A stretch of DNA of 64,000 nucleotides from Paraglaciecola sp. T6c (GTDB lineage: Bacteria; Pseudomonadota; Gammaproteobacteria; Enterobacterales; Alteromonadaceae). The notes under the pieces were generated by a model that saw nothing but the letters and a program-made list of their open reading frames with translations, did not search any database and had not been told where the DNA came from. The translations under genes and the position numbers were made by a program. The stretch covers positions 682,001 through 746,000 of the forward strand of contig NC_008228.1 of the NCBI RefSeq assembly GCF_000014225.1, given 5' to 3'. Shown here piece after piece: positions 38,735 through 48,285 of the stretch (position 1 is the stretch's first letter; the number at the start of each line of letters is the position of its first letter).

Positions 38735-38761
38735 CACTCCCTAGGCTGCGCTTAGGGAGTG
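38735..38761 (+). terminator. Hairpin after the DUF1244 gene
   Basis: CACTCCCTA (38735-38743) and TAGGGAGTG (38753-38761) form a 9-bp perfect stem with a 9-nt loop, 30 nt after the stop. There is no T tract. Confidence 0.45.
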
Positions 38762-38876
38762 AATAACTGCTCACACGACAACGTTCTGTTATTACACAGG
38801 TTTCTCATCACGATGGTTAGCATGGCACTGCACGAGAATACCTTCATAGGCACTGTTAAAGCACAGCATTTTGTAG

Positions 38877-38927
38877 CTACAGCACTCTCACCACTGTAGC
38901 ACTTTCATCGCTGTAGCACTTTCATAG
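38877..38927. repeat. Three 17-bp tandem repeats
   Basis: The units are CTACAGCACTCTCACCA, CTGTAGCACTTTCATCG and CTGTAGCACTTTCATAG (38877, 38894, 38911). The last two differ only at the end. The array is non-coding, within the 321-bp gap between the DUF1244 gene and the DUF4442 gene, which otherwise holds the hairpin described above and presumably a promoter. Confidence 0.75.
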
Positions 38928-39026
38928 ACGCAGTGCTCATTTGGCGAATGCAATTATTAATTGTTTGTAACTGAGCGTTCTTGTTGGCACACTGGCATCT
39001 GGTCAAACCAGATGAAAGGTCACAGC

Positions 39027-39515
39027 ATGCCTGTTTCTAACCCCCTTAGAAAATTCGTAGATAAAGTTAATCAATACCCCGCGCCTATTAGTGCCTTTTT
39101 AATGACGAAGGTGTTTCGCCATAAGGTTAAATTGGCGGGTACCACTAGTATCGATGTTGTCGCTACAAATGGGCGTCAGGTGGAATATCGTATGAAAAAC
39201 CGTAAAAAGGTGCAGAACCACATTGGCAGTGTGCATGCCGCGGCCATGGCGTTGCTTGCAGAGTCGGCCACTGGTTTTATTGTGGGTATCAATTTACCTG
39301 GCGATAAGCTACCGCTGATTAAGTGCATGAACCTCAATTATGTCAAACGTGCGACAGGCGACATGAAAGCGATAGCGACTCTGACAGATGAGCAGATCGC
39401 CCTATTACAAGAGCGAGAGAAAGGTGAAATTAACGTACAAGTCAAAGTAACAGATGCAACAGGGATTGAGCCTGTTGAATGCGAAATGATATGGGCTTGG
39501 GTGCCTAAACGTTAA
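39027..39515 (+). CDS. DUF4442 hotdog-fold protein (thioesterase-like)
   Basis: The 162 aa protein resembles the DUF4442 group of hotdog-fold thioesterase-like proteins. The central part NHIGSVHAAAMALLAESATGF is the family's equivalent of the hotdog helix, followed by KCMNLNYVKRATGDMKAIATL. A longer frame opens at 38961, but the ATG at 39027 has AAAGG seven bases upstream and a better N-terminus (MPVSNPLRKFVDKVN). The substrate is unknown; acyl-CoA is likely for the fold. Single gene. Confidence 0.8.
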   Translation: MPVSNPLRKFVDKVNQYPAPISAFLMTKVFRHKVKLAGTTSIDVVATNGRQVEYRMKNRKKVQNHIGSVHAAAMALLAESATGFIVGINLPGDKLPLIKCMNLNYVKRATGDMKAIATLTDEQIALLQEREKGEINVQVKVTDATGIEPVECEMIWAWVPKR

Positions 39516-39718
39516 GAATTCTTCCCTCTTGAAATGAGCAGACGAACTGTCATAAAAATTCCATAGAAACGATAGTGCAAAAATCACTATTTATCGGAAA
39601 AAAATCGTATATAAAATGCCGTGAAAAATATTGACAGATTTCGGATTTAAATTATAAAGCAGGTTGGCAGTAGCCAAATTATAACGTCTTTCATTTAATT
39701 TAAATCGGGGATGCCATC

Positions 39719-40087
39719 ATGGCACAACTTTCTAGAGAATCATTGTTTCAACGTGTTTTTAGCGACCCTAAAAACTATCCTTATGGTTTTTCACGTTCAG
39801 GTGACTTTTCAATTTCTGAAAGCAAAGCACTGAGCCAATACGGTTGTTTAATTGCTGCCTTACTTGATGGCCGAATTGAACCGGAATGTGATGAAGATAA
39901 CTCACTGTTAGCTGTGGCTAAAGGTGAGAAAGACCCGAGTAATGTTGCTGAAAAAGCATGGTCTAAGTATGACAAACGTATACATCGACCTAAACTTGGC
40001 AATATTTACGGTAGTAGACCGTCATCTCAGAGCAATGATGATGACTTGACTGAAGATAGTGACTTAGAAATTGAGCTGGATGATTAA
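39719..40087 (+). CDS. maoP: Macrodomain Ori organisation protein MaoP (DUF413)
   Basis: The 122 aa product matches E. coli MaoP (YifE, 112 aa) at NYPYGFSRSGDFSISES, GEKDPSNVAEKAWSKYDKRI and the acidic C-terminal tail. In E. coli MaoP acts with the maoS site to organise the Ori macrodomain and relax constraint near the origin. A role here is inferred from the family. The tail (DDDLTEDSDLEIELDD) is strongly acidic. It is a single gene just upstream of ilvIH. Confidence 0.88.
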   Translation: MAQLSRESLFQRVFSDPKNYPYGFSRSGDFSISESKALSQYGCLIAALLDGRIEPECDEDNSLLAVAKGEKDPSNVAEKAWSKYDKRIHRPKLGNIYGSRPSSQSNDDDLTEDSDLEIELDD

Positions 40088-40151
40088 CCTTATTTTAGTT
40101 GTAAATTCGTAATATCATCCTATTAACGTGGTTGTAATCTTATGAATCGAA

Positions 40152-40191
40152 AGATATATCCTAATATATTGCTATATTGGGATATATATCT
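40152..40191. promoter_or_regulatory. Long AT-rich inverted repeat upstream of ilvI
   Basis: AGATATATCCTAATATA (40152-40168) and TATATTGGGATATATATCT (40173-40191) are complementary with one G-T position and a 2-nt insertion, around a TTGC loop. It lies 117 bp before ilvI. In E. coli ilvIH is controlled by Lrp binding upstream, so a regulatory role is likely. A hairpin in a leader RNA is the alternative. Confidence 0.5.
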
Positions 40192-40307
40192 CACTTTTAT
40201 CACATTTCCTGTTTAATCTTACTCTTCCCTCAAGTATAGTTTTCGTTCGTTTGGTAGCGATATTGTGCCGAAACCTTTTTTTTAACAACTTTTTAGGAGA
40301 GTAGCCG

Positions 40308-42026
40308 ATGGAAATGATGTCAGGCGCCGCAATGGTTGTGCGAACCCTAAAAGATCTTGGGGTTAAGCACGTATTCGGGTATCCCGGTGGAGCCGTATTA
40401 GATATATATGATGCATTGTACGCGCAAGAAGATGTAGAACACATTTTGGTTCGCCACGAGCAAGGTGCTGCGCACATGGCTGATGGTTATGCCCGTTCTA
40501 CTGGTATTACAGGAACCGTGCTGGTCACGTCTGGTCCTGGTGCCACAAATACCCTAACCGGTATTGCCACTGCTTATATGGATTCAATTCCAATGGTTAT
40601 CTTGTCTGGTCAAGTGCCTTCAATGCATATTGGTGAAGACGCTTTCCAAGAAACCGATATGGTCGGTTGTTCGCGCCCTGTGGTTAAACACAGTTTCCTC
40701 GTTAAGCGCGCTGTTGATATTCCTGAAGCTATCGCTAAAGCTTATTATATTGCCAACACTGGGCGTCCTGGTCCTGTGGTGGTCGATTTACCAAAAGACA
40801 TAGTTAACGTACTTGAAGAGCATCCGTATCAGTTCCCTGAAGATGTCACTATGCGCTCTTATAATCCAACACTTAAGGGACACAGCAAACAAATCAAAAA
40901 AGCATCGAAAGTGTTGCTTGAAGCGAAGCGTCCTATTTTATATGTGGGCGGTGGCGCGATTGCTGCAGAAGCAAGTGAGCTGGTGACTGAAATTGCAGAA
41001 AAACTAAACTTGCCTGTTACATCTACTTTGATGGGGCTGGGTGCATTTTCTGGCGTGCACGAGCAGAGCCTAGGTATGTTGGGTATGCATGGCACGTTAG
41101 AGTCAAACAAAGCAATGCACAATGCGGATTGTATATTGGCACTAGGTGCGCGTTTTGATGATCGCGTAACGAATAACGTTGAAAAATTCTGCCCCCACGC
41201 AACCATTATTCACGTAGATATCGACCCTGCTTCTATTTCTAAAACGGTTGCTGTGCACGTGCCGGTTGTAGGCAGTGTGGACCAAGTGGCAAAGCAGCTT
41301 CTAAGCCAAATGGGCGACATAGATACCACTAAGCAAAAGGCTAAGTTGGCTGATTGGTGGGAGCAAATTGAGCAGTGGCGCGGCCGTACCTGCTTGAGCT
41401 ACAAAAAAGATGATAACCTGATTAAACCGCAAGAAGTGATTCAGTCGGTGTATAAACATACAAATGGTGATGCCTATTTAAGTTCAGATGTAGGTCAGCA
41501 TCAAATGTTTGCAGCTCTGTATTACCCGTTTGCCAAACCTCGTCGCTGGATAAACTCTGGTGGTTTGGGCACCATGGGCTTTGGTTTGCCTGCTGCAATG
41601 GGCGTACAAAAGGCCCATCCTGATGCAACATCGGTGGTTATCACTGGTGATGGCAGTATTCAGATGAATATCCAAGAGTTGTCGACGTGTTTGCAATACA
41701 AGCTACCGATTAAAATCATTTCTTTGAATAACCGCGCCTTAGGTATGGTTCGTCAATGGCAAGATATGAACTACAAGAGCCGTTATTCAAGCTCTTATAT
41801 GGATTCTATGCCTGACTTCGTGAAGCTTGCCGAAGCCTATGGTCACATTGGTATTCGTGTTGAGCATCCAGACGATTTAGATGCCGCCATGGAGCGTTGT
41901 TTCGCAGAGAAGGAACGCTTGGTGTTTATGGACATCGCAATCGATCAAAACGAACACGTATACCCCATGCAGATTAAATTTGGCGCAATGGACGACATGA
42001 GATTAAGCAAAACGGAGCGCACATAA
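40308..42026 (+). CDS. ilvI: Acetolactate synthase III large subunit
   Basis: This thiamine-diphosphate enzyme condenses pyruvate with pyruvate or 2-ketobutyrate, the first common step of valine, leucine and isoleucine synthesis. It is 572 aa, as in E. coli IlvI (574). The catalytic Glu51 lies in [15 protein letters not shown]. The ThDP/magnesium motif runs from [15 protein letters not shown] (about 446) to LNNRALGM (about 471). AGGAG precedes the ATG. The stop overlaps the ilvH start by one base, so the subunits are translationally coupled. Confidence 0.97.
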   Translation: MEMMSGAAMVVRTLKDLGVKHVFGYPGGAVLDIYDALYAQEDVEHILVRHEQGAAHMADGYARSTGITGTVLVTSGPGATNTLTGIATAYMDSIPMVILSGQVPSMHIGEDAFQETDMVGCSRPVVKHSFLVKRAVDIPEAIAKAYYIANTGRPGPVVVDLPKDIVNVLEEHPYQFPEDVTMRSYNPTLKGHSKQIKKASKVLLEAKRPILYVGGGAIAAEASELVTEIAEKLNLPVTSTLMGLGAFSGVHEQSLGMLGMHGTLESNKAMHNADCILALGARFDDRVTNNVEKFCPHATIIHVDIDPASISKTVAVHVPVVGSVDQVAKQLLSQMGDIDTTKQKAKLADWWEQIEQWRGRTCLSYKKDDNLIKPQEVIQSVYKHTNGDAYLSSDVGQHQMFAALYYPFAKPRRWINSGGLGTMGFGLPAAMGVQKAHPDATSVVITGDGSIQMNIQELSTCLQYKLPIKIISLNNRALGMVRQWQDMNYKSRYSSSYMDSMPDFVKLAEAYGHIGIRVEHPDDLDAAMERCFAEKERLVFMDIAIDQNEHVYPMQIKFGAMDDMRLSKTERT

Positions 42027-42523
42027 TGAAACGTATTATTTCAGTTTTAATGGAAAACGCCCCAGGTGCTTTATCCCGTATCGTGGGTGTTTTTTCCCAG
42101 CGTGGCTATAACGTTGATTCTTTGTGTGTGGCAGCGACAGACGACAAAAGTTTGTCTCGTTTGACTATTACCACCCAAGCAGACGATAAGGTTATCGAGC
42201 AAATCACTAAGCAAGTTAATAAGCTGATTGACGTGCTTAAAGTGACCGACTTGACTAACGGCAGCCATGTTGAGCGTGAGCTTATGTTGATTAAAGTCGC
42301 TACGCGCAGTGAGCTAGTGCGTTCTGAGGTGAACCGAAATGTGGATATCTTCCGTGCACAAATCATCGATGTGGACTTGAACAACTATACTATTCAAGTC
42401 ACTGGCACGAGCGACAAACTAGATGCCTTTGCCAATGTACTGGCACAGAGCACTGAGATCATCGAAGCATCTCGCACCGGGATCTGTGGTTTGGCACGGG
42501 GTGACAAAGCACTGCGCCCATAA
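42026..42523 (+). CDS. ilvH: Acetolactate synthase III small (regulatory) subunit
   Basis: This is the regulatory subunit that activates IlvI and confers valine feedback inhibition. It is 165 aa (163 in E. coli). The N-terminal ACT domain begins [33 protein letters not shown]. The residues of the valine site cannot be fully judged by eye, but the region is conserved. A second domain covers about 80-165 and ends GICGLARGDKALRP. An intrinsic terminator follows. Confidence 0.97.
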   Translation: MKRIISVLMENAPGALSRIVGVFSQRGYNVDSLCVAATDDKSLSRLTITTQADDKVIEQITKQVNKLIDVLKVTDLTNGSHVERELMLIKVATRSELVRSEVNRNVDIFRAQIIDVDLNNYTIQVTGTSDKLDAFANVLAQSTEIIEASRTGICGLARGDKALRP

Positions 42524-42561
42524 GGGTTATGTTCGATATCTAAGATTCAAACCTAAAATCT

Positions 42562-42588
42562 AAAAAGGCTCAAATATGAGCCTTTTTT
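42562..42588. terminator. Bidirectional terminator between ilvH and tdk
   Basis: AAAAAGGCTCA (42562-42572) and TGAGCCTTTTT (42577-42587) form an 11-bp stem with a 4-nt loop. It serves ilvH on the plus strand and tdk on the minus strand. Confidence 0.92.
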
Positions 42589-42618
42589 GTTACTTGAATT
42601 TACTTTGATGACTAAAAG

Positions 42619-43203
42619 CTAAGCTTGATCCCACACCAGCTCTTTGAAGTGTTTACGACACATAGACTCGTATCTATCGTTGCCGCCGACTTCAACTTGC
42701 GCACCTTCTTTTGCCGCATTCCCATGCTCATCCAAGCGCACTACAAAGGTCGCTTTTCGCCCGCAATGGCAAATAGTTTTAAGCTCAATCAGCTTGTCAG
42801 CCCAAGCCATTAAATAGCGACTGCCTTCAAATGTTTCACCAACAAAGTCAGTTCTAAGCCCATAAGCGAGAACGGGAATGTCTAAGTCATCCACCACAGA
42901 TACGAGTTGTTGCACCTGTTGTTTATTTAAAAATTGGGCTTCATCGATAAATACGCAATCTAGCTTTTTATCGCTATTTAACTCTAATATTTGCTGATGT
43001 AAGTTGCTGGAGCCATTGAAAAGGTGTGCACTGGCTTCTAGGCCAATCCGCGATGCGACTTTACCAATACCAAAGCGGTCGTCCAAAGCGGCAGTAAATA
43101 TTTCGGCGCGCATGCCTCGCTCTTTGTAGTTATACGCAGATTGTAATAAAGATGTGGATTTCCCTGCATTCATTGCAGAGTAGTAAAAGTAAAGCTGGGC
43201 CAT
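42619..43203 (-). CDS. tdk: Thymidine kinase
   Basis: This type II thymidine kinase phosphorylates thymidine and deoxyuridine in nucleoside salvage. With the start at 43203 it is 194 aa and begins [20 protein letters not shown], like E. coli Tdk; the nine codons further upstream do not fit the family. The P-loop SAMNAGKS lies at residues 9-16, the DEAQF Walker B-like motif in the middle, and four zinc cysteines/histidines in [10 protein letters not shown] and ESMCRKHF. It is a single gene convergent with ilvH. Confidence 0.96.
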   Translation of the reverse strand: MAQLYFYYSAMNAGKSTSLLQSAYNYKERGMRAEIFTAALDDRFGIGKVASRIGLEASAHLFNGSSNLHQQILELNSDKKLDCVFIDEAQFLNKQQVQQLVSVVDDLDIPVLAYGLRTDFVGETFEGSRYLMAWADKLIELKTICHCGRKATFVVRLDEHGNAAKEGAQVEVGGNDRYESMCRKHFKELVWDQA

Positions 43204-43313
43204 GAAAAGCGGGATCCTGAAGTGCACCAAAATAATTTGGCGTTCGTTATTATTTTCAAGGTATGTTAGCGGATATCGCCATCAAAGTAAGCTATTGAAA
43301 GGCTATTTTGTCG

Positions 43314-45344
43314 TTACTCGGTGACGGTTACATCCGTGACTGGGTTTTGCCATTCGATAAGCTGTTCATTAGGCATAGGTCTAGCAAAATAGTAGCCTTG
43401 TAAATAATCTACTCCCATGGCTTTCAGTGCTTTGGCCTGCTCTAGTGTTTCGACACCCTCAGCGACTGTTTTGCAGTTTAGCTCACTGGCGATAAATAAG
43501 GTCGCGCGAATAATGGCTTCGCCGTTGTTCTCCATGTTATCAACAAATGATTTATCAATTTTCACTTGGTTCACAGCCAAGGATTGTAGTTGTGATAATG
43601 AAGAATAGCCGGTCCCAAAATCATCAATTGACACCAGTACTTTGCGTTTTTGAATGGCTTCAAGCTGCTGCTTTATCTTCACTTTGTTATCCACAAATAC
43701 AGATTCTGTGATCTCTAAATGTAATCGTTCTGGGCTGAGTCCGCTACTACGCAGTGCGTTATCTAAAGCTCGGATAAAACTGTCATCCATGAGTTGAATA
43801 ACCGATACATTGACTGATACCGCAGCGTTGTGGGCATGCTGCCATTGACTGGCATCCATGCATGCTCTGTTGAGTACCCAAGCCCCGATCTCTTTAATTA
43901 ATCCTGACTTCTCAGCTAATGGGATAAATTCATCCGGCCCGATAAATCGACCAGCAAAATCCCACCTTAACAGAGCTTCAAATGAACAAAAGGTGCTGTC
44001 TTTTGCAGACATGATAGGTTGGTAGCACAAATACAGTTGGCGTCGCTCTGTGGCCTGTTGTAGGCCTTCTAGAATAACCTGTGTGTCGAGCACTTTTTGC
44101 TGAAGTTCATTGCTAAACAATGCGGGCGTGCGATTTGTACTGGCCTTTTGCTCACACATCACTAAATCTGCGAATTGGATAAGTTCAGCCGCCTCAGTGC
44201 TGTGCTCGGGGCACATGGCAATGCCCACAGTTGCTCCTAAATGCACGCTGTTATTGTTAACCGTAATCACCTGAGAAATACTGGTAATGATCGCGCTGGC
44301 GATGGCTTGTGCGGTTTGCGCATCACTATAAGGTAGTGCGACTAAAAACTCGTCGCCGTTCCAACGTCCGAGCTTATTTTGATCGGCAAATGCGCCTATC
44401 CGTTTTGTGACTTCCTGCAATACACTGTCACCCATTTGGTGACCCATGGTGTCGTTAATTTTTTTGAACCCATCAAGGTCAATAAACAACAAAGCCAACT
44501 CACTATTACTTTGCGATGCCCTAGCGGTTAATTTACTCAAAGTTTGGGTAAAGGATTTGCGGTTCATCAATTGCGTAAGTGGGTCGAGATAAGACAGCTG
44601 GGCGATTTTCTCGGTGCGCTTACTGACTTGCTCCTCTAGGGTACTATTTACAGCGTTAAGTTTATCGTAGGCTTCGCTGAGCTCACGGTTCACTTTGTCC
44701 AGTTGGTATTTTTCTTGGCGAAGTTGCTCACTCATCGCCATATTCATATTTTTAATATTGATGGAATCAAGGGTAAATTTTACAGCTTTAGTGTAGGAAA
44801 AAACTAAGCCGATGCTGAACGTTAATCCTAATGCGCCAAGAATGACGCGATAGTCTTGGTCTGAGATAACCCCAAGAATAGAAATAGGCACTAACAGTAT
44901 CAGTGCATAGGAAATAGAAATACGTGCATTAGCAGCTAATACGGATTGCCCACCGGCCGCCATGGAAGACAACACAATGATCATGGTCGCAAACTCAAGC
45001 AAATTAACCTGATCGAACGTTAATATTGGTAAGCAGGCCCATACGAATGCGGTGGCAATACAGCCAATGCCAAAACGCCGTTGCGCTGCTTCGCCATCAA
45101 AATCATTTCGTGGTTTGATTTTGCGTTGCCAGTAAATACCGTCAATCAAGCGCAGCGTTAACACCACTAACATGCATCCCCACCAAACTTGCTTGATTTC
45201 GCTCACTTCTGTGCCCAAAAAACCAAATGCAAGTACGCTACTGGCTGCAAAAGTGATGGAGCAGGCCGCCCCCGTATTGCTATACAGTAACTTGGCGGCA
45301 TCCTGACTATTTAGCGCATGTAATTCTGCAGATGTATTGCTCAC
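43314..45344 (-). CDS. GGDEF-EAL protein (cyclic di-GMP turnover)
   Basis: This is a membrane protein of about 676 aa. Several hydrophobic segments (the first ~200 residues) are followed by a coiled-coil linker, then GGDEF and EAL domains. The GGDEF signature is altered to NGDEF (RWNGDEFLVAL), so cyclase activity is doubtful. The EAL domain keeps EALLRW, EITESVF, DDFGTGYSSL and VAEGVET, so phosphodiesterase activity is likely. A GTG start (45344) with AGGA five bases upstream is preferred. In-frame ATGs at 45350 and 45419 are alternatives, and the upstream stretch looks unlike a native N-terminus. Single gene. Confidence 0.9.
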   Translation of the reverse strand: MSNTSAELHALNSQDAAKLLYSNTGAACSITFAASSVLAFGFLGTEVSEIKQVWWGCMLVVLTLRLIDGIYWQRKIKPRNDFDGEAAQRRFGIGCIATAFVWACLPILTFDQVNLLEFATMIIVLSSMAAGGQSVLAANARISISYALILLVPISILGVISDQDYRVILGALGLTFSIGLVFSYTKAVKFTLDSINIKNMNMAMSEQLRQEKYQLDKVNRELSEAYDKLNAVNSTLEEQVSKRTEKIAQLSYLDPLTQLMNRKSFTQTLSKLTARASQSNSELALLFIDLDGFKKINDTMGHQMGDSVLQEVTKRIGAFADQNKLGRWNGDEFLVALPYSDAQTAQAIASAIITSISQVITVNNNSVHLGATVGIAMCPEHSTEAAELIQFADLVMCEQKASTNRTPALFSNELQQKVLDTQVILEGLQQATERRQLYLCYQPIMSAKDSTFCSFEALLRWDFAGRFIGPDEFIPLAEKSGLIKEIGAWVLNRACMDASQWQHAHNAAVSVNVSVIQLMDDSFIRALDNALRSSGLSPERLHLEITESVFVDNKVKIKQQLEAIQKRKVLVSIDDFGTGYSSLSQLQSLAVNQVKIDKSFVDNMENNGEAIIRATLFIASELNCKTVAEGVETLEQAKALKAMGVDYLQGYYFARPMPNEQLIEWQNPVTDVTVTE

Positions 45345-45477
45345 TCTCATCCTAAGTATGTTGGCTAGTATTGAAGATATAGAGTGCACAGCGTAGATTA
45401 ACCGGAAGCTGCCATGCACGTGTGCTGCTTTTAGGCTAATAATCTACCGTAATTTTATTGAAATAGTAACAATTACG

Positions 45478-46119
45478 TCACGGCCTCGTAGATAAGTACT
45501 GGACTAATTTTTCACCGGCACTACGAATATGCTCCTTAAGAATTGTATCGGCCATTTCGTACTGTTTTTCACTAATCGCATTTAGTAACGACTCGTGTTC
45601 TTGTTGACTATGGGAAAAATGATCCAGCGTGGTTTCTTGAAAGCCAATGTATCTGGCACATAGCAAGTGCATTTGTGCCACCGTATCAAACAGCACAGGG
45701 CGACTAGCAGGTAAATACAAACAGCGATGGAACTGCCAGTTTAACTCTCCGTTTAACAATATATCGTCGGGGGAGGTCATTTGTAGTTGCTGCAATATAT
45801 CCCGCGCTTTACCCAGCGTTTCGAAGTTAATATTCATGAGAGCGTGGGCGAATAACATCGGTTCGAGCTGCAAACGCATTAGATACAAATCCTCTGCGTC
45901 GTGGGCGTTAAGCGGTCGCAACATCACACTGGACTTGCCATGTGCCACTAACCAACCTTCATTTTTCAAGCGTTGCAGTGCATCACGTATGGGAATACGA
46001 CTCACCCCATATTGCTCAGCAAGCTTGACCTGCTTAAGCGCGGTTTTTTCAGGCAACTTGCCGCAAACAATATCCTGCTTCAACTGCTGATATAGATTTT
46101 GTGTCTTTACGTTATGCAT
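45478..46119 (-). CDS. GntR family transcriptional regulator (FadR/FCD type)
   Basis: This DNA-binding regulator is 213 aa. The N-terminal winged helix (about 5-70) carries the GntR signature EQYGVSRIPIRDALQRLKNEGW. The C-terminal FCD ligand domain (about 78-205) carries the usual metal-site histidines in NWQFHRCLYLPA, then EHESLLNAI and KEHIRSAG. It lies nine bases behind the benE-like gene, so they form an operon and it probably controls it. A perfect palindrome of the type bound by this subfamily lies in the operon promoter. The effector is unknown; an aromatic or organic acid is plausible. Confidence 0.92.
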   Translation of the reverse strand: MHNVKTQNLYQQLKQDIVCGKLPEKTALKQVKLAEQYGVSRIPIRDALQRLKNEGWLVAHGKSSVMLRPLNAHDAEDLYLMRLQLEPMLFAHALMNINFETLGKARDILQQLQMTSPDDILLNGELNWQFHRCLYLPASRPVLFDTVAQMHLLCARYIGFQETTLDHFSHSQQEHESLLNAISEKQYEMADTILKEHIRSAGEKLVQYLSTRP

Positions 46120-46128
46120 AAGTACTCA

Positions 46129-47325
46129 TTATTTTTGCTGCTTAGCGTGTGTGTCAGATTTAGTTTTTACGCTAAAGAGCAATGTCAGCATACCCACCAC
46201 TAGTCCCCAAAATGCAGATGCGATATCGAAAAATGATACGCCCGAAGCGGTCACCAAAAAGGTCAATACGGCCGCGTCGCGATACTTAGGATCGTATACT
46301 GAGTTAACGAGGCTTGCGCCTATTGTACCCAGCAAAGCAAGGCCGGCTAAGGTTGATATTAGCGCAACTGGAAATGCCGCAAATAAACTGACCACCACGG
46401 TGGCACCTAATCCTGCAACTATATTGAAGACCCCTGCCGATATACCTGCAATGTAGCGCTTGGCAGGATCGGCATGGGCTTCCTCACTGGTACAAATAGC
46501 GGCGGTAATTGCCGCTAGGTTAAAGCTGAAACCACCAAAGGGGGCTAGTACTAAATTAAGCGCCCCGCTGGTGGTGATAATAGGGGATATTGGTTGCTCG
46601 GTGTAGCCACTGCCTTTTAAAACGGCCATGCCGGGCAAATTTTGCGAGGTCATAGTGACAATAAACAAGGGCAAGCCCACGCCGATCAAGAGTGATAAAT
46701 CGAATGTTGGCGATACCCAAACAGGCCTGGCTGCGGATACATCTATCGCACTCATATCAAACATATCAGCGTATTGGGCATACAACACGCCAGTGACTAA
46801 AACCAGCAAAATACTAAAACGAGGGGCCACTCTTTTAGCCATAAAGTAACTGAGTATCATAAGGCCAACGAGCATAGGCTCGAGAGTAAAAGAGCTAAAA
46901 ATGGCGAGGCCAAATTGCAATAGAATACCCGCTAACATAGCGCTGGCTAACGGCATCGGAATGCGTTTCGTCAGATTGTCGAACCATCCTGAAATACCCG
47001 TTACTAAGGTTAAAAGCGCGACAAAAAGAAAGATCCCAATGGCATTTTCGATACTCACTCCTGCAAGGCTCGTCGCCAGCAATGCAGCGCCAGGTGTCGA
47101 CCACACTATTATGATCGGCCGACGGTAATACCATGATAACCCCAAGCAGCCAACGCCCATACCTACACCTAGCGCCCACACCCAACTCACTATCATGTTG
47201 TGAGAGGCGCCAGCGGCTTGGGCGGCCTGAAACACTATGGCCACAGCACTGGCAAATCCCACTAACACGGCAATAAAGCCAGCGCTAATGGCGGAAAAAC
47301 TCAGATCGCGAAATAAATCTTTCAT
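46129..47325 (-). CDS. BenE-family transporter (benzoate/H+ symporter-like)
   Basis: This inner-membrane transporter of the BenE (benzoate:H+ symporter) family has about 12 helices over 398 aa. Family segments include SWVWALGVGMGVGCLGLSWYYRRPI, the TPGAALLAT motif and MTSQNLPGMAVLKGSGYT. The ATG at 47325 is preferred; the longer frame would run through the palindromic operator. The actual substrate is not proven, and no aromatic-degradation genes are in the window. It is cotranscribed with the GntR regulator. Confidence 0.88.
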   Translation of the reverse strand: MKDLFRDLSFSAISAGFIAVLVGFASAVAIVFQAAQAAGASHNMIVSWVWALGVGMGVGCLGLSWYYRRPIIIVWSTPGAALLATSLAGVSIENAIGIFLFVALLTLVTGISGWFDNLTKRIPMPLASAMLAGILLQFGLAIFSSFTLEPMLVGLMILSYFMAKRVAPRFSILLVLVTGVLYAQYADMFDMSAIDVSAARPVWVSPTFDLSLLIGVGLPLFIVTMTSQNLPGMAVLKGSGYTEQPISPIITTSGALNLVLAPFGGFSFNLAAITAAICTSEEAHADPAKRYIAGISAGVFNIVAGLGATVVVSLFAAFPVALISTLAGLALLGTIGASLVNSVYDPKYRDAAVLTFLVTASGVSFFDIASAFWGLVVGMLTLLFSVKTKSDTHAKQQK

Positions 47326-47358
47326 TTTGTATACTTTAATAAATTTGTATACAAATTT
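47326..47358. promoter_or_regulatory. Palindromic operator of the benE-gntR operon
   Basis: An 18-bp perfect palindrome AAATTTGTATACAAATTT lies at 47341-47358. A second related site, TTTGTATACTTT, lies at 47326-47337, touching the start codon, with centres 18 bp apart. TTGTATACAA-like sites are typical for GntR regulators of the FadR/FCD group, and one is encoded in the same operon, so autoregulation is likely. Confidence 0.7.
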
Positions 47359-47430
47359 AGCATGAGTGAAATACAAAAGAATAGAAAAATTTCTACCAGA
47401 TCGTAAATAAGCGCAGCGCCTAACGCACCG

Positions 47431-48285
47431 TTAGCGGTATTTCTTAGCCAACAGAACCAGTAAAAATGCTCCGATATACATAGTCACGCCATATACCCCA
47501 GGGGCAACAGCATAATCAGCTCGTTGCAAAAAAGTAATCGCGATAAGGATTGCCATGGCCGAATTTTGCACGCCCACTTCAATACCCAGCGTGATGCTAT
47601 CTTTAGGTGTAAATTTGAACAATAAACCTAAACCGATGCCCGTCATGATTGCCAGCAGGTTTAAGGTCAGTGCACTTGAAAATACCGCTGCGAAAGAAGA
47701 GGTCAGGGTATCTCTTTCTTGAATAACAATGGCAACAATCATGAGGAGCAAAAAGGCACTGGCCAAGTGACGAAAGAACGGCTCGCAACGAAGGGCTTTT
47801 TGAGCAAAATAATGACGAATAATAATACCGATGAACACGGGTAATAAGGTAATCAATATTAGCCCTAGAGTGGTAGTAAGAAGAGAGAAAGATTGTTCTT
47901 CTTGCTGGCCAAATTGCACAACAGCGAATTGGATAATAAGCGGGGTAGTGAGCACGCATATGAGTGAGCTAATGGCCGTCAGGCTAACCGACAACGCTAG
48001 GTTTGCTCTGGCCAGCTGACTAATTATATTTGAACTCGTGCCGCCTGGACAGGCAGCTAGGATCATAATGCCAATGGCTAAATTAGGGGCCAAATCAAAC
48101 GTGATTGCCAGTGCATAAGCCAGTGCGGGTAACAGCATCATTTGGCCGAACAAGCCAACCACTATCGGCAACGGAGCGCGCCATAACTGCTGAAAGTCAT
48201 TTCTAGTTAAGCTTAGCCCCATGCCAAACATGATAAACGCCAAAACAAGGGGAGCTATGTATTGTGTTAAGTAGGATTCAGTCAT
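47431..48285 (-). CDS. Bile acid:sodium symporter (BASS) family transporter
   Basis: The 284 aa membrane protein has about nine helices. It carries the BASS features AFIMFGMGLSLTRNDFQQLWR near the start and ILAACPGGTSSNIISQLARANLALSVSL in the middle, which form the crossover and sodium-binding region. Bacterial members transport organic anions such as pantoate or pyruvate-like acids; the substrate here is unknown. It lies 100 bp downstream of the benE-gntR region on the same strand but has no visible TTGTATACAA site, so shared control is not supported. Confidence 0.88.
   Translation of the reverse strand: MTESYLTQYIAPLVLAFIMFGMGLSLTRNDFQQLWRAPLPIVVGLFGQMMLLPALAYALAITFDLAPNLAIGIMILAACPGGTSSNIISQLARANLALSVSLTAISSLICVLTTPLIIQFAVVQFGQQEEQSFSLLTTTLGLILITLLPVFIGIIIRHYFAQKALRCEPFFRHLASAFLLLMIVAIVIQERDTLTSSFAAVFSSALTLNLLAIMTGIGLGLLFKFTPKDSITLGIEVGVQNSAMAILIAITFLQRADYAVAPGVYGVTMYIGAFLLVLLAKKYR

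Noticed and set aside
40172-40477. Minus-strand frame covering the ilvI start
   Set aside because: It is a shadow of ilvI and its upstream inverted repeat, with no family resemblance.
47431-48285. Control of the BASS transporter by the neighbouring GntR regulator
   Set aside because: No TTGTATACAA-like palindrome lies upstream of this gene, so same-strand closeness alone is not enough.
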